Shown one piece after another: positions 7,924 through 19,058 of a stretch of DNA of 64,000 bases. This DNA is from Sandaracinaceae bacterium (lineage in GTDB: Bacteria > Myxococcota_A > Polyangia > Polyangiales > Sandaracinaceae). The stretch lies in assembly GCA_040218145.1 (NCBI GenBank), contig JAVJQK010000051.1:1-64000 (forward strand). The letters run 5' to 3'. The notes under the pieces were generated by a model. It ran no database searches and was not told the origin of the DNA. It worked only from the letters and a program-made list of their open reading frames with translations. A program made the position numbers and the translations under genes. Each line of letters opens with the position of its first letter. The first letter of the stretch is position 1.

Positions 7924-8034
7924 GGATTTCGCGGAGGGCGCGAGCCGGGTCCAAGGGGGGCCCGGGGCGCGAGGGCCCCCGCTCCATCATCAACCCGTGC
8001 TCGCCTCCAGGCGAGCCGACAGGAGACATACGCC

Positions 8035-8451
8035 ATGCCCATGCTGACCCGTTGGGACCCGTTCGCCGAGCTGTCTCGGCTTCAGAACGACATGAACCGC
8101 GCCTGGACCAACCGCGAGCGCTTCGAGCCCGCGGTGGACATCCGCGAGGAGGACGAGGCGATCGTCATCGAGGCCGAGGTGCCCGGCTTGAAGGCCGACA
8201 ACCTCAAGGTGCACGTCGACGACAACGTGCTGACCCTCGAGGGCGAGCGGCGCTTCGAGAAGGAGGAGAAGAAGGAGCGCTACCACCGCATCGAGCGCTC
8301 GTACGGCAAGTTCGTGCGGAGCTTCTCGCTCCCGAAGAACGTCGACGGCGAGCACATCGACGCGAAGCTGGACGACGGGCTGCTCACCGTCCGGCTCCCC
8401 AAGCGGGCCGCGCCGGAGAAGCGCCGCATCCAGATCGAGCCCGGCGCCTGA
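8035..8451 (+). CDS. Hsp20/alpha-crystallin small heat shock protein
   Basis: A 138-residue ATP-independent holdase that binds unfolding proteins in the cytoplasm. The alpha-crystallin domain spans about residues 38-128 (PAVDIREEDEAIVIEAEVPG, then the conserved LPKNVDGEHIDAKLDDGLL-type block). A C-terminal I-x-I motif (RRIQIEPGA) used in oligomer assembly is present. AGGAGA about 11 bases upstream supports the ATG at 8035. It is a single-gene unit with its own promoter and a strong terminator. Confidence 0.95.
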   Translation: MPMLTRWDPFAELSRLQNDMNRAWTNRERFEPAVDIREEDEAIVIEAEVPGLKADNLKVHVDDNVLTLEGERRFEKEEKKERYHRIERSYGKFVRSFSLPKNVDGEHIDAKLDDGLLTVRLPKRAAPEKRRIQIEPGA

Positions 8452-8586
8452 GAGGTCGGGGGAGGTCCGGACGCCGACGCTGCTGACCGGGGACGTCGAG
8501 GTTGGCGCGATCGGTCGAGACCTCGCTCACACCGTGGCACGTCGTCACTCCCGGTCCGTCGCACACGGCTTAGATCTGAATACGTA

Positions 8587-8644
8587 GCGGCGCCGACATG
8601 GCCCAGCCCCTCCCCCCCAAAGGCTGTGTCGGCGCCGCGTTTTT
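8587..8644 (+). terminator. Rho-independent terminator after hsp20
   Basis: GCGGCGCCGAC (8587-8597) pairs perfectly with GTCGGCGCCGC (8628-8638) across a 30-base C-rich loop and is followed by a run of five T (8640-8644). The T-run suits the plus-strand hsp20 transcript. The convergent sucA gene ends at 8656, just beyond it. Confidence 0.7.
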
Positions 8645-8655
8645 CGTCCGTCGCG

Positions 8656-11568
<2,913 letters not shown>

Positions 11569-11702
11569 CGTCGCCTTTCGCGAGGGATTGCCTCGAAGTT
11601 ACCCGATATTACCCGTGTTCTCGGACAGGGACCACCCCCACCCCGTCCTCACCGCCATCCCCCGGTTCTCCGGGAGTACGGCGAGCTTCTCACCTTTTGT
11701 CG

Positions 11703-13400
11703 TCACCCGCCCGTCGCCCCGTCGATCGGGAGGTCCATGGCCAGCGCCTTCGCCTCGTCCCGAGGGACCTCGGCGAGCAGATCGAACGGGGCCCGCGCGA
11801 AGCGTAGGGCCGCCAGCTTGGTCCGGCCGTCGCCGGCGCGCAGCGCGTGCTGCGCTTGCTCGGTGAGCAGGGCGAGCTCCGTCGCCCGGCCGAGCGTGAG
11901 CGCGAAGCGGCGCGCGCCGGCCTCCACGTCGAGCGGGTCCTGCCCCATGGTCTCGAGCAGCCAGCCGCCCGCGCGGCGGATCGTGGCGAGGGCGCGCTCG
12001 CCCAGCGCTCGCAGCGCCTCGTCCTCGACCTGCTTCTGGCCCGCGGCGAGCCGCGCCCCGAGCGCCTCGAGCGCGCCCTGGTCGCGGCTGAGCGCGCGCA
12101 GGGTGTCGAGGCTGAGCACGTTCGTGGTGCCCTCCCAGATCGGCAGGACCTGCGCGTCGCGCAGCAGGGTGGGCAGGCCCGTGTCTTCCACGTAGCCCGC
12201 GCCGCCGAAGGACTCCAGCACCTCGGACGCGACCGCGACCGCCTGCTTGGCGGTGGTCAGCTTGGTGATGGGGGTCAGCAGCCGCAGGAGCGACGCGTCG
12301 TTCTCGTCCGCCTCTCCCGCCTCGGCCTTCCCGATCAGCGAGCCGGCGAGGAAGGTCAGCTGGAGCGCGCCCTCGTACTCGGCCTGCAGGCCGGCGAGCG
12401 TCTCGAGGTGGAGCGGCTTGTCGCTCAGCGGGGCGCCGAAGGCGACGCGGCGGCGGGCGTAGTCGCGGGCGAGGGCGATGCCGCGTCGCATGCCGCCCAC
12501 GCTGCTGATCGCGTTCCAGGTCCGCGTGATGTTGAGCATCGGGGAGATGTGCCGCACCCCCGAGTCGGTGCCCTTGACCAGCTCCGCCGGGGCGCCGCGC
12601 AGCATCAGCTCCGCCGTCGGCACCTTGCGCGTGCCGAGCTTGTCCTTGAGCCGGTTGATCTCGATGTTCTGGAGCCGGCCGTCGGCGTCGCGCGTCTCGA
12701 CGTAGAAGAGCGCGAGCCCGCGCCCGCCCGGGCCGTTGCCCTCGGGGCGACCGAGGGTCAGCGCCATCTGGCTGGTGGTCGCGCTCGTGAACCACTTGCG
12801 CCCGTAGAGGCGCCAGCCCCCGTTCTCGTGCCGCGCGACGGTCTCGCTGCGGCCGACGTCCGAGCCGCCGGTCGACTCGGTCATCCACTGGCCGCTCGTC
12901 CAGAAGGTCGCCGGATCGCGGCTCGTGAGGCGAGGCACCGCGCGGTCGATCAGCGCCTGGTTGCCGGACTCGAGCAGGCTGCGCGCCGCGCCATCGGTCA
13001 TGGCGAGCGGGCAGGAGTAGACGTCGGTGGACGGGCCGAAGAGCTGGATCAGCGCCAGCTGGTGGAGGCGAGAGTAGCGGCCGTGCTTCCGCTCGTAGGG
13101 CGTCGCGACCACGCCGTGCTCCGCCGCGAGCACCTCGGCGCGCTTCCAGAGCGGGCTCACCTCGATGTGATCGATGCGGTTGCCCCAGGGATCCCACTGC
13201 GTGAGCACCGGCTCGGCGAGGCGGTCCTCCTGCTGCATCCGGTACAGCTCGCCACCCGCCAGCTCACCCATCTCGCGCAGCGCCGGCTCGATGTCGGCGA
13301 GCACGTCCTCGGGCAGCACGCGCGCCAGCAGCTGCTTCAGCGCTCGGTCCTCGTCGTACTGGTTCCCGAGCGCGGGCGGGGGCTGGTTGAAAGGCTGCAT
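11703..13400 (-). CDS. AidB-like acyl-CoA dehydrogenase
   Basis: A 565-residue flavoprotein. The opening FNQPPPALGNQYDEDRAL closely matches the AidB N-terminus. FAD-binding WMTESTGGSDVG lies near residue 167, and the C-terminal FGGAGYVEDTGLPTLLRDAQ with IWEGTTNVL is the classical acyl-CoA dehydrogenase site, whose Glu is the catalytic base. AidB proteins in E. coli are part of the Ada alkylation response and bind DNA; whether this one does is not visible. The start at 13400 follows GGAGGACGG. It lies 134 bases upstream of sucA on the same strand and could feed into the same transcript. Confidence 0.88.
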   Translation of the reverse strand: MQPFNQPPPALGNQYDEDRALKQLLARVLPEDVLADIEPALREMGELAGGELYRMQQEDRLAEPVLTQWDPWGNRIDHIEVSPLWKRAEVLAAEHGVVATPYERKHGRYSRLHQLALIQLFGPSTDVYSCPLAMTDGAARSLLESGNQALIDRAVPRLTSRDPATFWTSGQWMTESTGGSDVGRSETVARHENGGWRLYGRKWFTSATTSQMALTLGRPEGNGPGGRGLALFYVETRDADGRLQNIEINRLKDKLGTRKVPTAELMLRGAPAELVKGTDSGVRHISPMLNITRTWNAISSVGGMRRGIALARDYARRRVAFGAPLSDKPLHLETLAGLQAEYEGALQLTFLAGSLIGKAEAGEADENDASLLRLLTPITKLTTAKQAVAVASEVLESFGGAGYVEDTGLPTLLRDAQVLPIWEGTTNVLSLDTLRALSRDQGALEALGARLAAGQKQVEDEALRALGERALATIRRAGGWLLETMGQDPLDVEAGARRFALTLGRATELALLTEQAQHALRAGDGRTKLAALRFARAPFDLLAEVPRDEAKALAMDLPIDGATGG

Positions 13401-13441
13401 CCGTCCTCCGCCCGGAGGTATACGACGCTCACCCGGTCACG

Positions 13442-14920
13442 TCATCGAAAGGTGTAGAAGAACGCACACCGTTCGAAGGTGGTGCCATCGACGTAGCCCT
13501 CGTAGTCCATCTGCAGTCGCCGCTCGAAGGGCACCGCGCCGAGCAGGTGGAGCCGGTACTGCGCCACGGACACGCGGCCGCTGCCCAGGTGGTCCCGGCA
13601 GCAGAAGTCGAAGCCCGTCGCGCCGCTCAGCGGCAGGGAGAACGGGCCGCGGAGGTAGTAGAACGCGCCGCCGAAGTAGTCCTCGATCCCCGTCCCGAGG
13701 GCGGTCTCGACGCCGTCGACGCGGATGCGGTGGTCTCCCTCCATGAACCACCACCCCGCCTCGACCCCGCGGACGACGAGGTGCTGTCCGACGTACTGAC
13801 CCGGCCCCTCTGCGTCGAGCACCGGGACCAGGCCCCGGTCGTGTGTCTCGGCGCCGCACTCGGCGCGCAGCCGGCCGAGCTCGGGGTCGAAGCCGGCCGG
13901 ATCATGCGCGGCCTCCAGGGTGAGCGCCACCGTCGCGTCTCCCTCGTTCCGGATCTCCCAGCGCAGCTCGGACGCCACCGGGATGGGCAGGCGCAGCGCG
14001 GCGCGCGTCCCGTCGAAGGCGCTCATCGCCGAGTCGTGGAGGCCGGCGGGCTCGCTCGCCCCGAGCCAGCGCGACAGCGGCGTCTCGGCCACCGTGACGC
14101 CGTCCACCACCAGCCGGCTGACGAGCGCGGGCGACACCTCGGCCGCGAGGCTGCGAACCACGGTGGGACCCTCGATCGTGATCGCGCCGACGGCGCCCGG
14201 CGCCAGCTCGAGCGGCTGGATCACCGTGGCCTCGACGGGGCGCGCGCCGTCGACCCAGAGGGCAGTGGCGGCGTCGAGCGCGGCGCGCTCATCGGCGGTG
14301 AGCGTCCCGTCGAACGATCGCACCGCGGTGTTGGCGGGGAGCCGACGCCAGTCGACCTGGTGGTAGACGATGAGGTCCTCTCGCCCGTCCGCCTCGAGCG
14401 TCAGGCGGATCGAGCCCGCGAACGCGATCGGCGCCGCGATGATGTAGCCGTCGCTCGCGCGGTCGCGCCCCGCGACCCACGGGCCGGGCAGGGCGGGCAC
14501 GGCGCCGCTCGTGAGCGCCTCCAGGGTGGTGCCCCGCCCCGCGCCGAAGTCGATCTCCGCGCCGTCGACGTAGACGTGCACCGGGAGCGTGTCGCCGGTC
14601 TCGTGTCGCTCGCTGCCGTCCCGGATCGTCAACCAGATGCGCGTGATCACGCCGGGCCCGTCCGCCTCGAAGAACACGCGCTCGTCTCCGTCGACGCGGA
14701 CGAACTGGTTGAAGTCGCGGTTCTCGGCGCGCGCGCCGAAGGGCCCCGGCTGCCGCGAGCTGGAGAGGTGCACGCTGCCCGGGAGGCGTCGCGCGGGCAG
14801 CTCGGGATCCGCGAGCGCCGCGTACGGATCGAACGCGGCGGCGGGTCCGGAGGCGGGCGCGGGCGCCTCCGAAACGCAGCTCGACACGAGCAACGCGAGC
14901 AGACACGCGATCGCTCTCAC
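13442..14920 (-). CDS. DUF2961 (GH172-type) lipoprotein
   Basis: 492 residues, GTG start, lipobox LVSSC. The body matches DUF2961, a double jelly-roll family that includes GH172 glycosidases acting on fructans and arabinans. Supporting segments: SSSRQPGPFGARAENRDFNQ, then DGPGVITRIWLTIRDGS, and near the end GIEDYFGGAFYYLRGP with FDFCCRDHLGSGR. It is probably an envelope-anchored sugar hydrolase; the substrate cannot be read from sequence. The start overlaps the upstream GNAT stop in a GTGA, so the two are translationally coupled. Confidence 0.82.
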   Translation of the reverse strand: MRAIACLLALLVSSCVSEAPAPASGPAAAFDPYAALADPELPARRLPGSVHLSSSRQPGPFGARAENRDFNQFVRVDGDERVFFEADGPGVITRIWLTIRDGSERHETGDTLPVHVYVDGAEIDFGAGRGTTLEALTSGAVPALPGPWVAGRDRASDGYIIAAPIAFAGSIRLTLEADGREDLIVYHQVDWRRLPANTAVRSFDGTLTADERAALDAATALWVDGARPVEATVIQPLELAPGAVGAITIEGPTVVRSLAAEVSPALVSRLVVDGVTVAETPLSRWLGASEPAGLHDSAMSAFDGTRAALRLPIPVASELRWEIRNEGDATVALTLEAAHDPAGFDPELGRLRAECGAETHDRGLVPVLDAEGPGQYVGQHLVVRGVEAGWWFMEGDHRIRVDGVETALGTGIEDYFGGAFYYLRGPFSLPLSGATGFDFCCRDHLGSGRVSVAQYRLHLLGAVPFERRLQMDYEGYVDGTTFERCAFFYTFR

Positions 14921-15843
14921 AGGTAGCCCTCGAAGGCCGCGTGCGGGAGCGTCGCGCCGCGGCGGAGGTGGACGGCGAAGAGGGTGCGGTCCATCTCGCG
15001 CGCCAGGCGCAGCACGGGCGGCTGGCTGGTCCCGCCCTTGAACACGCGCGCCTCGGCTTCGATCATCGAGTCCAGCAGCGACGCATAGAGCCCGCGCAGC
15101 AGCCCCCGGCCGCGGAGCGCGGGGGCGAGCACCAGGTCCATGCCGGCGGCGCGCCCCCAGAACGGGCTCTCCTTCACCGCGGCCGAGACGTGACCCGCGA
15201 ACGCGCCGTCGCGCCGCACCACGAAGTGTCCCTCGCGATCCGAGCGCAGCCGCTCCTCGAACGACGCGAGGAAGCCCGGGTTGGCGCCGAACCAGCAGAA
15301 CACCGGCTCGCGCGCGAAGGTCTCCCGGTGCAGCGCGAGCGTCGCCTCGACGTCGGGCGCCTCGAGCGGGGTCACGGTGATCCCCGAGGGCAGCGGCCGG
15401 GCCTCGAGCTTCGCGCGCGCTCGGGTGGGCTCGCCGAGGAGCTGGATCGAGTCGACGCCGAGGCCGCGGGCGAGCAGCGCCTCGAGCGTGGCTCGATGAT
15501 GCGCGTCGAGCATGAGGTCGAGATCCGCCTCCATGCGGGGCAGCTCCGCGTCGAGCGTGGCGGCACGAAAATGCTCCGGTGCGGACTCGAGATCCATGGC
15601 GACCTGGGACACGGGCTCCCCGACCCAGGCGTCCTCCTGGTGGCGCCACGCCAGCACCGCGGTGACGCGGCCGGCCTCCTCGTGCACGGCGACGCGCCCC
15701 TCCTCGTGGATGGGCCGCAGGTAGGCGCGGATGGACTCCGTGGCCGCCTCGCTGTCGACGTAACCGGGGTGGCGGCGGTAGGTCGCGCGGCGCAGCTGGG
15801 CGTGGGCTTCGAGGAGGGCGTCGTCCACGCGTGTCGATGGCAC
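14917..15843 (-). CDS. GNAT family N-acetyltransferase
   Basis: 308 residues. The C-terminal half holds the acetyl-CoA binding region MDLVLAPALRGRGLLRGLYA (R-x-x-G-x-G/A type) after the strand GHFVVRRDGAFAGHVSAAV. The N-terminal half resembles a second, degenerate GNAT lobe (RVAVHEEAGRVTAVLAW). The substrate is unknown. It starts with GTG five bases after the LysR stop and ends in a GTGA overlap with the DUF2961 gene, so the three genes form one operon. Confidence 0.8.
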   Translation of the reverse strand: MPSTRVDDALLEAHAQLRRATYRRHPGYVDSEAATESIRAYLRPIHEEGRVAVHEEAGRVTAVLAWRHQEDAWVGEPVSQVAMDLESAPEHFRAATLDAELPRMEADLDLMLDAHHRATLEALLARGLGVDSIQLLGEPTRARAKLEARPLPSGITVTPLEAPDVEATLALHRETFAREPVFCWFGANPGFLASFEERLRSDREGHFVVRRDGAFAGHVSAAVKESPFWGRAAGMDLVLAPALRGRGLLRGLYASLLDSMIEAEARVFKGGTSQPPVLRLAREMDRTLFAVHLRRGATLPHAAFEGYL

Positions 15844-15847
15844 ACGG

Positions 15848-16777
15848 TCAGCCCGCGCTCAACACCTCTTCGAGCGGCGGCATGCGGCCGCCGTGCGCGC
15901 GGAGCTCGTCGACCAGCGCCCTCGCGCCAGCGGTCATGGGCAGATCGAAGCGCCGCACCAGGGTGATGACGTCGTCGAAGACGGGCAGCGCGTCCAGCTG
16001 GAGCAGCCTCTTCTTGGCCACCCCGTGGCTCGCCACGCGATAGGGCAGCACGCCGACGCCGACGCCGTCGAGCACCAGGCTCTTGACCAGCTCCATGCTC
16101 GAGCAGGTGAGCTGGCTCGGCGGCGTCACCCCGTCACGCTTCAGCGCGCCGAGCAGGTACTGCGTCTGCGCCAGCTCCGGGACGTGCAACAGCGGCACCG
16201 ACGCGAGGACCTCCGCCGGGCTCGCGCGGCGGTGCTTGCGGAGGAGCGAGGCGCTGACGACGAAGCCGACGCGGTCACTGAACAGATCGACGACCACCGT
16301 GTCGTCGTGGCGCGACGGGTTGACGATGAGCCCCACGTCGAGCCGCCGCTCGACCACCGCGCGCTCGAGGTCGCGCGAGTTCCCGTTCTGGAGCGACAGC
16401 GCGATCTTCGGGAAGCGCTCGAGGAAGCGCGCCATGAAGCCCGGGAGCAGGTACGCGGCGAGGCTCTCGTGGGCCCCGAGCGTGAAGGCGCCGCGCGGCT
16501 CGGTGTCCAGCGCGAGCAGCTCCTCCTTGGCCGCCTCGAGCGTGCGGTCGGCCTGCCGGACGTGCTCCAGCAGGATCTCGCCCGCGCGCGTCAGGGACAC
16601 GCCTTGTCGGCTCCGGTGCAGGAGGGTCGCGCCGAGCGCCTCCTCGAGCTTCTTCACCGCCACGCTGAGCGAGGGCTGGCTGATGTGCAGCGCGCGCGCC
16701 GCCGCGGTGAACGAGCCGCGGTCCGCTACCTCCGCGAAGTAGCGCAGGGGCGCGCTCAGAAGGTCGGGATCCGGCAC
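15848..16777 (-). CDS. LysR-type transcriptional regulator
   Basis: 309 residues. The winged helix-turn-helix (residues 8-67: LRYFAEVADRGSFTAAARAL, HISQPSLSVAVKKLEEALGA) is followed by an effector-binding domain with HESLAAYLLPGFMARFLERFP. LysR regulators usually control a divergent gene, but this one is first in an operon with the GNAT and DUF2961 genes. The divergent neighbour is the unknown zinc-ribbon gene at 16827, whose start is about 50 bases from this GTG. Either or both may be its targets. Confidence 0.93.
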   Translation of the reverse strand: MPDPDLLSAPLRYFAEVADRGSFTAAARALHISQPSLSVAVKKLEEALGATLLHRSRQGVSLTRAGEILLEHVRQADRTLEAAKEELLALDTEPRGAFTLGAHESLAAYLLPGFMARFLERFPKIALSLQNGNSRDLERAVVERRLDVGLIVNPSRHDDTVVVDLFSDRVGFVVSASLLRKHRRASPAEVLASVPLLHVPELAQTQYLLGALKRDGVTPPSQLTCSSMELVKSLVLDGVGVGVLPYRVASHGVAKKRLLQLDALPVFDDVITLVRRFDLPMTAGARALVDELRAHGGRMPPLEEVLSAG

Positions 16778-16826
16778 GCGGCGACCCTACCTTCCGGCGC
16801 TCGGCTGGGCTACATTCGCGACCCCC

Positions 16827-17468
16827 ATGGGCGAAGACACGGGCGAGCGCGACCTGACGGGACGCTGTGGCACCTGCTCCTTCTTCATGTCGTACAAGAC
16901 CGACGAAGAGGGCCGCGAGGTCGGGGAGTGTCGGCTCGGGTGCTGGCCGCCGCCGCTGCTCGACACGCAGACCTGCGCTCACCACAAGCCGCGCGGCGCG
17001 AGCTGGGACGGGGCGCTCAAGAGGAAGAAGGCGGCGGGGATGCCGCGCCGGATGCGTGAGGCCGACGCGCCCGCGCCGCCGCCCAAGCGGCCGCTGCCGC
17101 AGGAGATCGACATCGACATGGACATCGACGAATTCCGACGCGTGCTCCGCGAGGTGATCCACGAGGAGCTGGGGGTGGGCGACGTACAGCTCGGCGACCG
17201 CTGGCATGGCGGCGAGCTGGTCATGAAGCCCGGCAAGGAGGACACGCAGGACAAGAGCGTGCCCATCGAGGCCTTCTTCAAGAAGATCGTGGGCATTCGC
17301 GACAAGCTCCGCGTGCTCGAGCAGAAGGTCAACGGCAACAAGTCCCTCTCCGACGCGGAGAAGGTGCAGCTGCAGCAGTACATCACCGGCTGCTACGGCT
17401 CGCTCACGACCTTCAACGTCCTGTTCAAGAACAAGGACGACAGCTTCAAGGGGCAGTCCACGAAGTAG
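16827..17468 (+). CDS. Unknown protein with N-terminal Cys-rich knuckle
   Basis: 213 residues. Residues 13-55 carry GRCGTCSFF, CRLGC and CAHHKPRG, a set of Cys and His spaced like a zinc or iron-sulphur knuckle. A basic/proline linker follows, then an acidic IDIDMDIDEFRRVLREVIHE helix, and a C-terminal charged helical region of about 90 residues (KKIVGIRDKLRVLEQKVNGN). I do not recognise the family. TACATT lies 10 bases from the ATG and no ribosome site is visible. It overlaps the convergent lipoprotein by 23 bases. Confidence 0.65.
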   Translation: MGEDTGERDLTGRCGTCSFFMSYKTDEEGREVGECRLGCWPPPLLDTQTCAHHKPRGASWDGALKRKKAAGMPRRMREADAPAPPPKRPLPQEIDIDMDIDEFRRVLREVIHEELGVGDVQLGDRWHGGELVMKPGKEDTQDKSVPIEAFFKKIVGIRDKLRVLEQKVNGNKSLSDAEKVQLQQYITGCYGSLTTFNVLFKNKDDSFKGQSTK

Positions 17469-18348
17469 GCCGCGCCGGCGGCGGCCAGAGCAGGTGGACG
17501 GTGACGAGCGGCGCCGTCGCCAGCGCGAAGCTGCCCTGATGCGGATCGAGCTCCAGGTTCAGCGTGACGAGGCGATCGTCCGCGGTCCGGGCCAGGATGG
17601 CGATGTCGTCGAGCCCGTACGCGATGGGCTCGGTCGGCATGCTTCGCAACATGCGTTGCATCTCGGGGACCCGCGCGTGGATCAGCCGCTCCTCCTGCGC
17701 CTGCGCCCAGACGGCGTCGTTCGAGAGCAGCCGGCGATCGTCGTCGGTCAGCTCGTAGCGCGTCACGTCGCCGGCCCGGATCGCGTCGGTGAGCTCTCGC
17801 GCCAGCGCGGGCAGCCCCTCCATGCCGGGCGGGGGCGTGCCCCCTCGCGCCTGGGAAGACATCGCCCGAGGGCGGAGTGACACGAGGCGCAGGCCATGCC
17901 GGCTGAGCGCGACCGTCGCGCGCACGCTCCCCCATCGGGCCGCGCCCTCCGCGTCGCGCGCGGGCTCACCGCGCTTGAAGAAGAGCTCGATCTCGAACGC
18001 GAAGGCGAGCACGGTCAGGCCGGCGCTCGGCTCGTCCTCGAGGCCGCGCTGCCAGATCACGTGCGGCTCCTCGAGCGCCCGACGAGTCGGGAGCGTCGGC
18101 GTCGGCAGGGCGGCGCTCTGCGTCGCGGCGAGCGCCAGATCGGTCAACGCCTCGCCCACCTCGCTGATCGGCGTCGGCGCGTAGGGCCGGCCCGAGGGCC
18201 TCGCCGGGGCTGCGACCTCGGGCGCCGGCGTCGGCGGCGTGATCCGTCGCGCCACGACGACCTCTTCCACGCGCGGCGGCGGGCGGCGCGGCGCGCCACA
18301 CGAGGCGAGCAGCGCGCACGTCAGCAGCACGCGCGCGAAAGGACCCAT
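17446..18348 (-). CDS. Lipoprotein of unknown function
   Basis: 300 residues. Signal peptide MGPFARVLLTCALLASC with lipobox LLASC, a Pro/Arg-rich linker to about residue 60, then a globular domain without recognised motifs (HVIWQRGLEDEPSAGLTVLA, VRATVALSRHGLRLVSLRPR). It may have a mixed alpha/beta fold. TAGGCT on the minus strand (18360-18355) lies 6 bases before the ATG and no Shine-Dalgarno is seen, so it is probably leaderless. Confidence 0.7.
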   Translation of the reverse strand: MGPFARVLLTCALLASCGAPRRPPPRVEEVVVARRITPPTPAPEVAAPARPSGRPYAPTPISEVGEALTDLALAATQSAALPTPTLPTRRALEEPHVIWQRGLEDEPSAGLTVLAFAFEIELFFKRGEPARDAEGAARWGSVRATVALSRHGLRLVSLRPRAMSSQARGGTPPPGMEGLPALARELTDAIRAGDVTRYELTDDDRRLLSNDAVWAQAQEERLIHARVPEMQRMLRSMPTEPIAYGLDDIAILARTADDRLVTLNLELDPHQGSFALATAPLVTVHLLWPPPARPTSWTAP

Positions 18349-18371
18349 GCACCAAGCCTATCAGCGCCGGC

Positions 18372-18848
18372 TCAGGAATGCGCGTCGCTGCAGGCCTCGA
18401 GCAGCGCGCAGAGGGGCGCGCCGTCCCCGCCCAGGGCACGCGCCGCCTTCGCCTGGGCGTCCGCGTCCAGCTCCAGCAGGGTGTCGGCCGTCAGCACGGC
18501 GAGGTCGAAGCGCGCGCCCTCTTCGTGCAACGCGGCGAGCACCTCGGGGTCGACCTCGCGCAGGAACGCGCGGATCGCCTCTCCTTCCGCCGTGGCGCCG
18601 TCCCCGGTCAGCAGCGCGCCCTCCACCCGGAGCTCGCGCTCTCCGGCCGGGCTGGAGAAGGTGAGGGCGGTCTCGGCGAGCGCACCGTCCGCGTCGAAGC
18701 GCTGCTGCACCTCGAGGCTCGAGTCGCCGACGTCCACCGCCGTCGCCTGCACGTCCGCCTGGCGAGGGCTGGCGCAGCTGACCGAGGCGAGGCCAGCGCC
18801 GATGAGGAGCGCGGTCGTCAGGGGGCGGGCCATGAGGGGTCGGGTCAT
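18372..18848 (-). CDS. Small lipoprotein of unknown function
   Basis: 158 residues, lipobox SVSC, then an acidic domain ending with a cysteine pair (CALLEACSDAHS). The body (VQQRFDADGALAETALTFSS and following) predicts beta strands then helices; I recognise no family. The ATG at 18848 is preceded by GGAGGACGAG, which decides this start within a longer open frame. It lies 23 bases upstream of the next lipoprotein on the same strand and diverges from the kinase gene across about 210 bases. Confidence 0.65.
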   Translation of the reverse strand: MTRPLMARPLTTALLIGAGLASVSCASPRQADVQATAVDVGDSSLEVQQRFDADGALAETALTFSSPAGERELRVEGALLTGDGATAEGEAIRAFLREVDPEVLAALHEEGARFDLAVLTADTLLELDADAQAKAARALGGDGAPLCALLEACSDAHS

Positions 18849-19058
18849 CTCGTCCTCCAGCTCGAGGTGGAGCACGAGGCGTGCCGGGGTCGCGGCCGGG
18901 ACGGAAGACTCGATCGGCGCCCGTCCGATGGCGCGCGGTGGGTTCCGTGACCCCACCTGAGCTCCGCCGCGGGGTTTGGAGTCACCGGCTGGTGGCTGCT
19001 GCGCCCGCCGCCATCGCGCGAGGCGGCGAACGCTGGCATAGTGCGGCCCTGGGGGTTC

